A stretch of 64,000 nt of DNA from Bizionia paragorgiae (GTDB taxonomy: Bacteria; Bacteroidota; Bacteroidia; Flavobacteriales; Flavobacteriaceae): NCBI RefSeq assembly GCF_900107625.1, contig NZ_FNQK01000013.1, positions 30,360-94,359 on the forward strand. The letters are read 5' to 3'. Positions 35,617 to 44,259 of this stretch are shown one piece after another. The position numbers and the translations under genes are program-made. Positions within the stretch are counted from its first letter, which is position 1. Every line of letters begins with the position of its first letter. The notes beneath the pieces were generated by a model that saw nothing but the letters and a program-made list of their open reading frames with translations, searched no databases and was not told where the DNA came from.

Positions 35617-38600
35617 ATGGATACACCCTCATTCAAAGAAGATCATATTTCCCAAATACCTGCTTTGCAGCTATTAATAAATATGGGGTATAACTACCTC
35701 AACCAAGAAGAAGCATTACAAGCAAGAGGTAATAGAACCTCAAGTATTTTGCTAGAAGATATCTTACGCATCCAATTACATAAAATCAACCAAGCACGCG
35801 TCTCTTCAAACAAGGCTGTTCCATTTTCAGATAGCAATATTGAAAATGCCATCATAGCATTAAAAGACATTCCTATGGTAGATGGTTATATGACTACAAG
35901 TGAGAAAATATATGAACTGCTTACGCTAGGTATTTCCCTAGACCAAAGTATTGAAGGAGATCGTAAAAGCTTCGATTTACAGTATATTGATTGGGAGAAC
36001 CCAGAAAATAACATATTTCATGTTACAGAAGAGTTCAGTGTACTGCGCTCAGGACTAAAAGAACATTACAGACCAGACATAGTCCTTTTTGTAAACGGGA
36101 TTCCTATATGTATTATAGAGTGTAAAAGACCAGATATAAAAGAGCCATTAACACAAGCTATATCACAAAATCTTCGCAATCAAAAAGAAGACGGCATTCG
36201 TCCATTGTACGCAATGACACAGTTAGTTATGGCAGTAACAGTTAATGAAGGCAGCTATGCTACTACAGGAACACCAGAAAAATTTTGGGCACAATGGCAA
36301 GAAGATTTTAAAAAAACCAATGGTGCAATCGATGATGAAAAAGAAACGCAATATCGTAATCATATCTCCAAACTAAAAAACACGCCGCTTCCAGATGAGG
36401 TAAAAAAACGCTTGTTTAACGAGAGATTCTATTACGTACGCCAATATTTTGACGCTCTAGAAACTCAAGAAGTTAAAATCACCCCACAAGATGAATACTT
36501 GATTAGTTTATGTAGCAAAGACCGTTTGTTAGACTTGATTTATAACTTCACCCTATTTGATAATGGCGCTAAAAAAATAGCACGTTATCAACAGTTTTTT
36601 GCTATAAAAAAGGCAATGAAACAAATCAAAAAAAATAATAATGGACAACGAACCGGAGGTGTTGTCTGGCATACACAAGGAAGTGGAAAATCATTAACTA
36701 TGGTTATGCTTGCCCAAGCAATTGCAATGGAGCCAAGTATATTAAATCCTAAAATCATTCTAGTAACAGACAGAACAGATTTAGACTCACAAATTACAGG
36801 AACATTTAGAAAGTGTGGTTTAGACGTAGATAATGCTAAAACTGGATCGCAACTTGTAGAGTTACTACATACAGAAAGTGATGCCGTTGTAACAACCATC
36901 ATTAATAAATTCGAAACTGCTGTCAAGAAAATCAAAACACCTCTCACCAGTAACAATATCTTTGTGTTAGTAGATGAGGGCCACCGTACCCAACATGGTA
37001 CCTTTAATATTGAAATGCAAAAAACCTTGCCTAATGCATGTTTCATCGCATTTACGGGAACACCTTTATTTAAAAAAGACAAAAGCACATTGTCTAAATT
37101 CGGTACCCTTATAGATAGCTACACGGTAGATCAGGCAGTAAAAGACAAAGCTGTTGTTCCATTAATGTATGAAGGGCGTCATGCCATGCAGGATGTTAAT
37201 GCAGCTCCCTTGGATACTTTTTTCAACATGGTATCAGAACCATTAAACGATTATGAAAAAGCAGATCTTAAAAAGAAGTTCTCTCGTGCAGACCAACTCA
37301 ATATTGCAGACCAAAAAATTTATGCCATCGCTTGGGATATTACTAAACATTATGAAAAAAACTTCCAAGGAAGAACACCCTTTAAAGGGCAGATTGTGTG
37401 CCAATCTAAAGCAGCCGCTGTTAAATACAAAAACTATCTCGACGAAATTGGTAGGGTAACCTCAGCAGTAATAATCTCCCCCCCTGATGAGCGAGAAGGT
37501 GAAGACTCTGCGTATGGAAAAACAAATGATCTAGTAAAAAAGTTCTGGCATAAAATGATGGATGAACATGGGACTCCAAAAAAATACCAGAAAAATATCG
37601 TAAACCGTTTTAAAAACGATAATGAACCAGAGTTAATTATTGTTGTAGACAAGCTTCTTACCGGTTTTGATGCGCCTAACAACATAGTGCTATACTTAAC
37701 AAGAAAACTCATCGGGCATACATTACTACAAGCTATTGCTCGTGTAAACCGTGTTAGCCCAGACAAAGATTATGGCTATATCATTGATTATTATGGAGTA
37801 CTTGAAGAATTAGACTCAGCTCTTAAAACATACTCTACTTTTGGCGATTTTGATGAAGAGCAATTACAAGGAACGCTAACAAATATTAATGAAGAAATTG
37901 AGAAGTTACCTCAGGCTCATAGTGACCTTTGGCAAATATTTTCATCTATTTCAAATAAAAAAGATGCAGAAGCTTATCAGCAACTTTTAAGAGACGAAGC
38001 GCTTAGAAATAAATTTTATGAGCAACTAGCAAAATATGCTCGTATATTAAAGCTGGCATTATCCTCGATAAATTTTCATAAAGAGACAGAAGAAAAACGT
38101 ATTACCAAATACAAAGAAGACCTTTCGTTTTTTATGAAATTACGAGCAGCAGTTGCTTCCAGGTATTCCGATAAAATTGATTTTAAAAAATATGAAGGGC
38201 AAATACAAAAGCTAATTGACACACATATACCAACTACCGATATAGTTACACTTACAGAGCTCGTAAATATTTTTGACAAAGAAGCATTTGAGGAAGAAAT
38301 AGAGAAAGTAACAGGTAAGGCCGCAAAAGCTGATATGATAGCATCAAGAACAGCGAAACATATCACTGAAAAGATAGATGAAGACCCAGCCTTTTATAAA
38401 CGATTCTCTCAATTAATCAAAGAAACCATTGATGATTATTTACAAGGAAGAATCGATGAAACAATGTATTTACAAAAAATTAAGGAAGCAAGAGACGCTG
38501 TATTAAGCAGAACAGATTCAAGTATTCCTGCATCATTAGAAGACAAAGAAGTAGCTAGAGCATTTTTCGGAATAGCTGTTGAAGAATTTGACTCTCATGC

Positions 38601-38850
38601 GGAAAATAAAGAAACCATACGTAAAATATCTGAAGAGCTAGCTCTCAAAGCCGATGAAATAATACTAAGGCTACGACGAGTAGATTGGCATACCAAAAGT
38701 GGTACAGACATTCAAAAGAAAATGGTTTTCCTCATAGGCGATTTTATAATAGATCATATCAGAGACAAATACAACATGAAATTAAGCTTTCAAGAAATAG
38801 ACAAAATCGCAGAACGTATTGTTGAGGTTGCTAAAATAAGGTATAAATAA
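35617..38850 (+). CDS. hsdR: Type I restriction endonuclease subunit
   Basis: Motor-nuclease subunit of 1077 residues. The PD-(D/E)xK nuclease is visible in RPDIVLFVNGIPICIIECKRP (D then E-x-K). The SF2 translocase follows, with Walker A QGSGKSLTM, DEGHRTQ (motif II), TGTPL, and LTGFDAP plus AIARVNRV in the second RecA domain. The C-terminal 300 residues are helical for binding the methylase. Translocation and cleavage of unmodified DNA are the family function. The next gene starts inside its stop codon. Confidence 0.96.
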   Translation: MDTPSFKEDHISQIPALQLLINMGYNYLNQEEALQARGNRTSSILLEDILRIQLHKINQARVSSNKAVPFSDSNIENAIIALKDIPMVDGYMTTSEKIYELLTLGISLDQSIEGDRKSFDLQYIDWENPENNIFHVTEEFSVLRSGLKEHYRPDIVLFVNGIPICIIECKRPDIKEPLTQAISQNLRNQKEDGIRPLYAMTQLVMAVTVNEGSYATTGTPEKFWAQWQEDFKKTNGAIDDEKETQYRNHISKLKNTPLPDEVKKRLFNERFYYVRQYFDALETQEVKITPQDEYLISLCSKDRLLDLIYNFTLFDNGAKKIARYQQFFAIKKAMKQIKKNNNGQRTGGVVWHTQGSGKSLTMVMLAQAIAMEPSILNPKIILVTDRTDLDSQITGTFRKCGLDVDNAKTGSQLVELLHTESDAVVTTIINKFETAVKKIKTPLTSNNIFVLVDEGHRTQHGTFNIEMQKTLPNACFIAFTGTPLFKKDKSTLSKFGTLIDSYTVDQAVKDKAVVPLMYEGRHAMQDVNAAPLDTFFNMVSEPLNDYEKADLKKKFSRADQLNIADQKIYAIAWDITKHYEKNFQGRTPFKGQIVCQSKAAAVKYKNYLDEIGRVTSAVIISPPDEREGEDSAYGKTNDLVKKFWHKMMDEHGTPKKYQKNIVNRFKNDNEPELIIVVDKLLTGFDAPNNIVLYLTRKLIGHTLLQAIARVNRVSPDKDYGYIIDYYGVLEELDSALKTYSTFGDFDEEQLQGTLTNINEEIEKLPQAHSDLWQIFSSISNKKDAEAYQQLLRDEALRNKFYEQLAKYARILKLALSSINFHKETEEKRITKYKEDLSFFMKLRAAVASRYSDKIDFKKYEGQIQKLIDTHIPTTDIVTLTELVNIFDKEAFEEEIEKVTGKAAKADMIASRTAKHITEKIDEDPAFYKRFSQLIKETIDDYLQGRIDETMYLQKIKEARDAVLSRTDSSIPASLEDKEVARAFFGIAVEEFDSHAENKETIRKISEELALKADEIILRLRRVDWHTKSGTDIQKKMVFLIGDFIIDHIRDKYNMKLSFQEIDKIAERIVEVAKIRYK

Positions 38851-39545
38851 TGCTACGAACACTTAAATACGGATCTGAGCAAATCTCCTATACTCTAACT
38901 TTTTGTAATAGAAAAACTTTAGGTATAACAGTTCTTCCAGATCGCTCAACTGAAGTCAAGGCTCCAATAGGTAGCAGTATGGAAAAAATTGAGGAGAAAG
39001 TTAGAAAGAAGGCACCCTGGATATTAAAACAACAAGATCATTTCTTATCCTTTGAACCTAGAAATACAGAACGAAAATATGTATCTGGTGAATCCCATTT
39101 GTATCTCGGTAGACAGTATCAGTTATTATTAATTAAGTCTGATGAAGAAATCGTAAAACACACAGGAAGAAATATTGAAATAAGAACAAGTGTCCATAGT
39201 AAAGCAGAAGAGTTGCTAAATGCTTGGTATTTAAAAAAATCAAAAAATTGGTTCCAAACAATTGCTCAACCTTTAATAGAACGATTTGAAAAATATCAGG
39301 TAGCACCAAAAACAATAGAAATCAGAAAAATGAATAACCGTTGGGGATCATGTTCAACACAAGGAAGAATTCTTTTAAACCCAGAACTAATAAAAGCCCC
39401 TAAAGCATGTATTGAATATGTAATCATACACGAGCTATGTCATTTAGTTCATAGAGATCATACAAAAGCATTCTTCGACCTACAACAAAAAGAGTTTCCA
39501 GAATGGAAGAAATGGAAGAATAAACTGGAGGTGTTATTAGCTTAA
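38850..39545 (+). CDS. YgjP/M48-type metallopeptidase (DUF45)
   Basis: Zinc metallopeptidase-like protein of 231 residues. The metal site is YVIIHELCHLVHRDHTKAFF (HExxH with downstream His). RKMNNRWGSCSTQGRI before it is characteristic of the YgjP/DUF45 family. It overlaps the hsdR stop by one base, so it belongs to the operon. Such genes are frequent beside type I restriction genes; the substrate is unknown. Proteolytic control of the restriction subunit is one possibility. Confidence 0.88.
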   Translation: MLRTLKYGSEQISYTLTFCNRKTLGITVLPDRSTEVKAPIGSSMEKIEEKVRKKAPWILKQQDHFLSFEPRNTERKYVSGESHLYLGRQYQLLLIKSDEEIVKHTGRNIEIRTSVHSKAEELLNAWYLKKSKNWFQTIAQPLIERFEKYQVAPKTIEIRKMNNRWGSCSTQGRILLNPELIKAPKACIEYVIIHELCHLVHRDHTKAFFDLQQKEFPEWKKWKNKLEVLLA

Positions 39546-39661
39546 AGCACCACCTTAATAAAATGACTAATGATTAAATAAGATGAGAAAAATCCACAAC
39601 TAGATGAAACAAAGAACATAAAGAGAGCACCCCTCAACCATAATAAGAAACACTAAATTAA

Positions 39662-40270
39662 ATGTATATGACCGAACTGCTAAACAAGTTTATTGATAAA
39701 ATAAAAAATAAAGAAATTGACTTATATAATGAGTTCGGTCTTCAATTTGAACTAGCTCTATATCTAAGAAGTTTAGAAGACCTTAAAGATTATAAAATTG
39801 AATTAGAAAGACCTATTAACCACTTTGAAATTAATAAAAGTACTAAGATCCCTAAGAAGGAAATTGATATATGTATCTACAATCAAAGTAGTTTTAAGAT
39901 AGCAATTGAAATAAAATTTTCAACAAACGGTCAAGTGCCGGTTCAGCTATTTGAATTTTGTAAAGACATTTGTTTTCTTGAACAACTAGTAAGTGAAAAG
40001 TTTGAAAAAGGCTATGCCTTAGTTATAGTCAAGTCAGATAATTTTTATAAATCAAAAACGAATACAGAGGGCTTATATTCCATTTTTAGAGGCCAGAATA
40101 AAAAGCCACTTAACGGCGTAATTGAATGTCCCACAGGTGTTAATAAAGGCCAACAGATTACAATTTCAAACGCTTACAACATAGTTTGGAAGGAACTCAT
40201 AGGTGATTACAAATACTATCTTATTGAGGTTAAAAAACCATTTGGTCCCAAACAGTTAATTAGACATTAA
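39662..40270 (+). CDS. Hypothetical protein with PD-(D/E)xK nuclease-like motif
   Basis: A protein of 202 residues without signal peptide. KKEIDICIYNQSSFKIAIEIKF has the spacing of a PD-(D/E)xK core (D, then E-x-K), preceded by a helix with a conserved-looking glutamate (NEFGLQFELALYL). It may be an endonuclease or an inactive relative. It lies 116 bases beyond the restriction operon in the same direction and directly before the cassette array. Confidence 0.55.
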   Translation: MYMTELLNKFIDKIKNKEIDLYNEFGLQFELALYLRSLEDLKDYKIELERPINHFEINKSTKIPKKEIDICIYNQSSFKIAIEIKFSTNGQVPVQLFEFCKDICFLEQLVSEKFEKGYALVIVKSDNFYKSKTNTEGLYSIFRGQNKKPLNGVIECPTGVNKGQQITISNAYNIVWKELIGDYKYYLIEVKKPFGPKQLIRH

Positions 40271-40373
40271 TTTCCCAACTTCCACTCCACCCTATTCACC
40301 TCGCATTATCAAAATAATAGTTAGTATTACATTATTTCAAGAGCACCAAAACACCTATAATAAATTTAGAAGC

Positions 40374-40427
40374 TTTCTAGCGAAAAACTAATGAGTTTCC
40401 ACTAGTTTTTTACCACAGTACTTTGTT
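40374..40427 (-). repeat. Array-terminal conserved sequence, copy 1
   Basis: 54 bases, 49 identical to 60111-60164. On the minus strand it begins AACAAAGTACTGTGG directly after the last cassette's half-site, then forms an AT-rich hairpin AAAAACTAGTG/CATTAGTTTTT. It ends both cassette arrays of this window and may be a terminal attC variant, a terminator, or both. Confidence 0.7.
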
Positions 40428-40437
40428 GCCCATAGTT

Positions 40438-41043
40438 TTATTTTATTTTATTATCAGAAATTAATTCAGTTCCATAATAAATTCTGAATTTTTTTAATTC
40501 TTTCGGTAAAGAAAAGTACAAGTCGACTTTACAAGATTTCAATTCTTTATGGTCTAAATAAGGTGATGCCATTTTCGGTTTTCTTTTAGTTCCAAAATTA
40601 ATGTTAGGACAAACATCTTGATAACCTTCAATTTTATAATCATTAAATGTATTCTTGACTTCAGGTTTGTATGAAAGCCATTCTTTTAATTTCTTATCTT
40701 TAGGTTGGAAATTAACTAAATGGCCAAATCCAATATATATCCATCCTGCAGCATAATTATGCCTAACATCTAATGGTCTAATTCTCTTTTTGTATTCATC
40801 AGAGACTAAATAAAACTTATTTGGGTCAAAATCGTCTTTTTCTCCAGATACAGATTTCATTTTATACCTAACTTGTACTTTCTTTACATCCTTTGTTGTC
40901 TTTATAGTATAGACATAATTTCCACCAACAGCTTTTTTAGCTTTAATAAATTTAAAATTAAAATTGTCAGCAGTTATATATTCTTGACTATGTAGTTGGA
41001 AATTGATTATAAAAATTACTACAATCAAAAGTGTCTTTTTCAT
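40438..41043 (-). CDS. Secreted hypothetical protein, last cassette of array 1
   Basis: Predicted exported protein of 201 residues (MKKTLLIVVIFIINFQLHSQ signal peptide). The mature part is basic and strand-rich, without a family I recognise. Its cassette begins GTTGCCCATA (minus strand) and its 3' half-site reads TATGGGCAAC, an exact reverse complement. No promoter of its own is evident. Confidence 0.65.
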   Translation of the reverse strand: MKKTLLIVVIFIINFQLHSQEYITADNFNFKFIKAKKAVGGNYVYTIKTTKDVKKVQVRYKMKSVSGEKDDFDPNKFYLVSDEYKKRIRPLDVRHNYAAGWIYIGFGHLVNFQPKDKKLKEWLSYKPEVKNTFNDYKIEGYQDVCPNINFGTKRKPKMASPYLDHKELKSCKVDLYFSLPKELKKFRIYYGTELISDNKIK

Positions 41044-41067
41044 ATTTGTTCGATTTTTTTTGAATTA

Positions 41068-41206
41068 TGGGCAACGGTTTTGTGTAAGGAATGTTGCGGT
41101 TTTGTATGCGAGGATTTTCAGCAAGAAAATCAGAAGCCAACAAAAGAGCAACGACCAAACGATTGAACTAAAATAAGCAATGTTTTTTACACGGTGTTGC
41201 AAGTAG
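41068..41206 (-). repeat. attC-like repeat 1
   Basis: Imperfect palindrome of about 139 bases. On the plus strand it starts GGGCAACGGTTTTGTGTAAG and ends TTACACGGTGTTGCAAG, with the core TGCGAGGATTTTC in the middle. The half-site of the upstream cassette (CTTGCAAC on the minus strand) only partly matches that cassette's 5' end, so the neighbour may be rearranged. Confidence 0.75.
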
Positions 41207-41267
41207 TAGTTTTTTCTTTTCAACTAACTTAAAACTCAAAATAAAAACGGAAAACAAACCAGTAAAA

Positions 41268-41391
41268 ATTCCGCTTGATTTATTCCGTTGAGACTTTTCA
41301 TTCCGCAATACTTTCAATTCCGTTTGAGTGAGTAATTCCGCAACTTGCTAAATTCCATATTCAGTCCGATTTTATTATCAATTCAGGTTCT
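41268..41391. repeat. ATTCCGCAA-rich repeat family, copy 1
   Basis: Repeated ATTCCG words and the block TGAGTGAGTAATTCCGCAAC then TTGCTAAATTCC. Related copies lie at 49121-49230 and 62902-63032, each within a cassette. No coding potential is seen. Confidence 0.6.
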
Positions 41392-41397
41392 TATTAC

Positions 41398-41565
41398 TTA
41401 TTTTCTAAATCTACGTTCAGAATATTGTCCTAAGAAATAAGCAACCAAAATAGGAACGATAGCAAAAGCTACATATTTCTCTAAAATTCCGTATTCAGAT
41501 AATACTACCAATATTACTGTTGATATTATTATAAAAATTAAGTCAAATGTTCTTTTTTTCATCAT
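41398..41565 (-). CDS. Small two-helix membrane protein in a cassette
   Basis: A protein of 55 residues from ATG 41565: basic start (MMKKR), a hydrophobic helix (LIFIIISTVILVVL), a short loop, a second helix (YVAFAIVPILVAYFLG), and a basic end (RRFRK). A longer open frame to 41709 reads through the attC-like repeat and is not credible. Function unknown. Confidence 0.5.
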   Translation of the reverse strand: MMKKRTFDLIFIIISTVILVVLSEYGILEKYVAFAIVPILVAYFLGQYSERRFRK

Positions 41566-41598
41566 AATAATTTTGATTTTGAGTGCGTTCCGCAATGA

Positions 41599-41735
41599 AT
41601 GGCAACGTTTATGTGTAAGAATAGTTCGGTTTTGTGTGCGAGGATTTTCCGCAGAAAAATCAGAAGCTTGCAAAAGAGCAACTAACTTTGGTTTAGGTAA
41701 AACTAGCAATTTTTTATATACATTATTGCCTGTAG
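41599..41735 (-). repeat. attC-like repeat 2
   Basis: On the plus strand it starts GGCAACGTTTATGTGTAAG, has the TGCGAGGATTTTCCGCAG core, and ends ATATACATTATTGCCTGTAG. The half-site AGGCAA matches the TTGCCT 5' end of the cassette that carries 41740-42375. Confidence 0.78.
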
Positions 41736-41739
41736 CTAT

Positions 41740-42375
41740 TTAACTCATTGTATAATATCCAATTGTTCTTTTTACTTTCCATTTTCCGTTTTTAAATTCA
41801 TAAACCTCAATTCCATCGAATGCACATAATTGTCCACAATATATACTTATCTGCATAAAAGCATATTTTTTATTCTGCGAAAAGAACGGAATCGTTAAAT
41901 TATAAATACCGAAATAGTCATATTTTTTTTTATTTGTTCTATCCTCGCTTTGAAGATAGTCAGAAACACTTTTAAGAACTTCATCTGATACATTGTCAAG
42001 TTTTAATTTGTCAAAATCTAATTTTAGTTTCTTTTCGGTTGAAAATTGGGTAAAAATATAATCGATGTCAGATTTAGTCAAAATTTTAGACATTTTTTCG
42101 TCAGTACTTTGTTCGGTTAGAGGCGTTAAAATTTCTCTCCAATAGTCCGAATTGTTTTTTAAGTCAGGATATTCTAATGTTTTACTTTGAATAATAGTTT
42201 TGTCTTCCAAAACATCGTTTAAGAATTCGTAATAATCCGATTCGGATATTTCAATTATTGGCTCTTCTATTAATTCACTCGTAGAAGTTAGTGCTTTTAC
42301 TTTTTCAGATTCGCTCTTTTGTTTGCACGAAACTAAAATCAAAAGACAAAATATGAATGGAAGCAGGTTTTTCAT
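41740..42375 (-). CDS. Hypothetical lipoprotein in a cassette
   Basis: Predicted lipoprotein of 211 residues: MKNLLPFIFCLLILVSCKQ has a lipobox (LVSC) with the cysteine at residue 17. The mature part is acidic, with no family recognised; the C-terminus (KYAFMQISIYCGQLCAFDGIEVYEFKNGKW) looks like a small beta domain. The frame continues upstream to 42459 through repeat sequence; ATG 42375 is the natural start, 6 bases from the attC-like core. Confidence 0.7.
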   Translation of the reverse strand: MKNLLPFIFCLLILVSCKQKSESEKVKALTSTSELIEEPIIEISESDYYEFLNDVLEDKTIIQSKTLEYPDLKNNSDYWREILTPLTEQSTDEKMSKILTKSDIDYIFTQFSTEKKLKLDFDKLKLDNVSDEVLKSVSDYLQSEDRTNKKKYDYFGIYNLTIPFFSQNKKYAFMQISIYCGQLCAFDGIEVYEFKNGKWKVKRTIGYYTMS

Positions 42376-42380
42376 AATTA

Positions 42381-42516
42381 TAGGCAACGTTTTTGTGTAA
42401 GGAACGTTGCGATTTTGTATGCGAGGATTTTCCTGCGGAAAATCAGACGTTACAAACACGCAACGCCCTTTGACTAAGCACTAAACCGGAATTATTTTTA
42501 TACGGTGTTATGCTTT
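42381..42516 (-). repeat. attC-like repeat 3
   Basis: On the plus strand it starts TAGGCAACGTTTTTGTGTAAG, has an inner perfect hairpin around TGCGG, and ends TTATACGGTGTTATGCTTT. The end half-site (AAAGCATAAC on the minus strand) is the exact reverse complement of the 5' end GTTATGCTTT of the cassette carrying the FRG gene. Confidence 0.82.
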
Positions 42517-42522
42517 GTCTTT

Positions 42523-43227
42523 TTATTCTTCTGTAATTATTTGATTCAGATTATTGCTATGGTTATTAGTAACATAGTCATTTAGATATTCAGATAAATT
42601 ATCTATGTCATTATACAAACTCATCTTATTTATTCCGTAAAAATCAAGTGACATAATAATACTTTGCTTAGCCTCTTTTGAAATAATAATTTTTTTTAGT
42701 TCTCCCTTTAATTGTTTTTCCAATCCAACAGTTGGTTTGTCAGTAATGGTGAATAAACCTCTTTGATTTATTATTCTAGAAACTAAACCACTTGGAAAGA
42801 AAATATTAAACCCTTTAAAATCAAAAGGACTTACTGTTCTTTCATTAATTTCCAACACCTCAGTTAATTTATAGTAATATATTACGCCATCATTATCATT
42901 ATTTTCAATACAAGCAAAAAATGCGCTAACTAATGGATTTTTAGTCCAATCTAATAATCTAGTAGCTAAACCGTGATGTTGAGCAATTGCCAACCAATCC
43001 CAATCCGTTTCTGGATGCCTGCTGAGATGTGATTTAGCGTACCTTTTCCAAGAGTTAAAAACCTGTCTTTCAGCTAATTTTTTAGTATATTTTTCCGAAA
43101 ATCCGTTTCTACCAGATTTTGGTAAAATTTCCCAATCGACATTCGATTGACCTCTGAAAATTAAATCATTATTCTTTTTTAAAGGTTCGAGTGCCTTAAT
43201 TAAATCTGTAAAGTTTTTAATTTTCAT
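42523..43227 (-). CDS. FRG-domain protein in a cassette
   Basis: A protein of 234 residues with the FRG domain: DLIFRGQSNVDWEILPKSGR near the N-terminus and DWLAIAQHHGLATRLLDWTKNPLVSAFFAC in the middle. FRG-domain proteins are widespread in mobile DNA and some are linked to phage defence, but the biochemistry is not settled. Its cassette has exactly matching ends and directly follows the leader repeat L2, so it is the first gene of its sub-array. Confidence 0.85.
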   Translation of the reverse strand: MKIKNFTDLIKALEPLKKNNDLIFRGQSNVDWEILPKSGRNGFSEKYTKKLAERQVFNSWKRYAKSHLSRHPETDWDWLAIAQHHGLATRLLDWTKNPLVSAFFACIENNDNDGVIYYYKLTEVLEINERTVSPFDFKGFNIFFPSGLVSRIINQRGLFTITDKPTVGLEKQLKGELKKIIISKEAKQSIIMSLDFYGINKMSLYNDIDNLSEYLNDYVTNNHSNNLNQIITEE

Positions 43228-43248
43228 AATGTTTCTCTAATAAAGCAT

Positions 43249-43480
43249 AACGTGTTATAAGGCATCTAATATACACTTTTTTGGGTATTATTATCAGGGC
43301 TATAGGGTATTCTGTTCCCCTTTAGAAATAATTGTCATACTATTTGCTTACCCAGATCATCAACCAAGACACCCATAAATCACAAGCATCCAACATAATA
43401 TATTAAAACACATTTTTTTTTAAATTACCAATGTATCAATTGGAAAAATTTTAAAATACCATGAAACTTCCGCCCAATTT
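43249..43480 (-). repeat. Leader-like repeat L2
   Basis: About 230 bases, mostly identical to 50267-50497. On the minus strand it ends GATGCCTTATAACACG, followed by TTATGC, the 5' end of the FRG cassette; the second copy has the same edge followed by TTGCCTAC. The identical edge before two different cassettes suggests a recombination site. A truncated IS transposase adjoins its other end. Confidence 0.75.
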
Positions 43481-43690
43481 ATGGGCTTACGAAAAATAAA
43501 TACCATAAGGATAAAACAAGCAAATAAAGTTATGCATTTAGCTGCCATGGCATACAACCTTAAAAAGTACTTGAAGTTTACACAGAAACTGTCAAAAACC
43601 AAGGCAAAAGCACTTGGTCTTATATTTTCTAAATTAAATGGACTCCAAAACCTAATAATCTTCAATTTCCACCAACCAAAATATAATTAA
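43481..43690 (+). pseudogene. C-terminal fragment of an IS1182-type transposase
   Basis: 69 residues (GLRKINTIRIKQANKVMHLAA then MAYNLKKYLKF) match the extreme C-terminus of IS1182-family transposases as I remember them. The N-terminal catalytic part is missing and the sequence upstream is the leader-like repeat. It is a decayed remnant and probably not expressed. Confidence 0.65.
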
Positions 43691-43713
43691 ATGACAGTTT
43701 AAGAAAATTAAAA

Positions 43714-43732
43714 AAGCCCTAAAAAGGGCTTA
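43714..43732. terminator. Small hairpin terminator
   Basis: Stem AAGCCCT/AGGGCTT with loop AAAA, flanked by A and T runs, between the transposase remnant and the collapsed attC-like site. Confidence 0.6.
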
Positions 43733-43762
43733 AATATCTTTCGATCATAAATTTTTAGAGCG

Positions 43763-43794
43763 TTGTGCAACGGTTACCGGTGTTGGCAACAGGC
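43763..43794 (-). repeat. Collapsed attC-like repeat (ends only)
   Basis: On the plus strand, TTGTGCAACGGTTACC joined directly to GGTGTTGGCAACAGGC: both outer ends of the repeat are present but the central 100 bases are missing. The half-site TGTTGCCAAC (minus strand) fits the 5' end of the three-gene cassette, apart from the lost triplet described at 45501. Confidence 0.65.
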
Positions 43795-43818
43795 TTTTCT
43801 TCATTCGTATTTAATTTA

Positions 43819-44253
43819 TCAAATTCCTAACGTAATTAATTCCTTTACGTTGTGATAAGTCAAGGAAGCCTTTATACACGCTTTCAATTCCATCTCTGGA
43901 ACTTTTTGGTTTAATTTAAAAACAATTGCTCGTTTTCCCTCGTATTCAAATTTGTGGTCGAAAACCAATCTAAATGTATCTACTAATCTACTTGTACATT
44001 GAAAATACATAGCGTATTGGTCAGGTGTTTTTGCTTTCCAATCCATTCGTAATGTACTACCGTTTTTAGTTACAAAACTTGGTTCTCCCCATTTTAAAGT
44101 TTCTTCTAATTTGGTAATTCCTTTGGTTTCTTCTGCTGTTTCAATTACCAATTCACGCAAAAACTGCATTTTATCCCGAACAAAGTCGGGATAATTTGCA
44201 AAAACCTCATTTACTCTTGGGTCTGTTTTTATTTCAAATTTTTTTATTTGCAT
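43819..44253 (-). CDS. DUF1801-family protein
   Basis: A protein of 144 residues. DFVRDKMQFLRELVIETAEE then EETLKWGEPSFVTKNGSTLRMDWK is typical of DUF1801 (YdhG-like) proteins, which are small, cytoplasmic and of uncertain function. It is the last of three genes in one cassette: gaps of 6 and 4 bases join it to a GyrI-like gene and a WYL regulator. Confidence 0.85.
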   Translation of the reverse strand: MQIKKFEIKTDPRVNEVFANYPDFVRDKMQFLRELVIETAEETKGITKLEETLKWGEPSFVTKNGSTLRMDWKAKTPDQYAMYFQCTSRLVDTFRLVFDHKFEYEGKRAIVFKLNQKVPEMELKACIKASLTYHNVKELITLGI

Positions 44254-44259
44254 ATTTTG

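Noticed and set aside
36588..37088. 166-residue minus-strand ORF
   Set aside because: It is antisense to the hsdR motor motifs and has no family character.
41398..41709. 103-residue form of the small membrane protein
   Set aside because: The N-terminal half is translated from the attC-like repeat (SDFSAENPRTQNRTI is also seen upstream of 42375), so the short form from 41565 is used.
43481..43690. Functional plus-strand gene in the array
   Set aside because: It is only the C-terminal end of an IS1182-type transposase without its catalytic residues.
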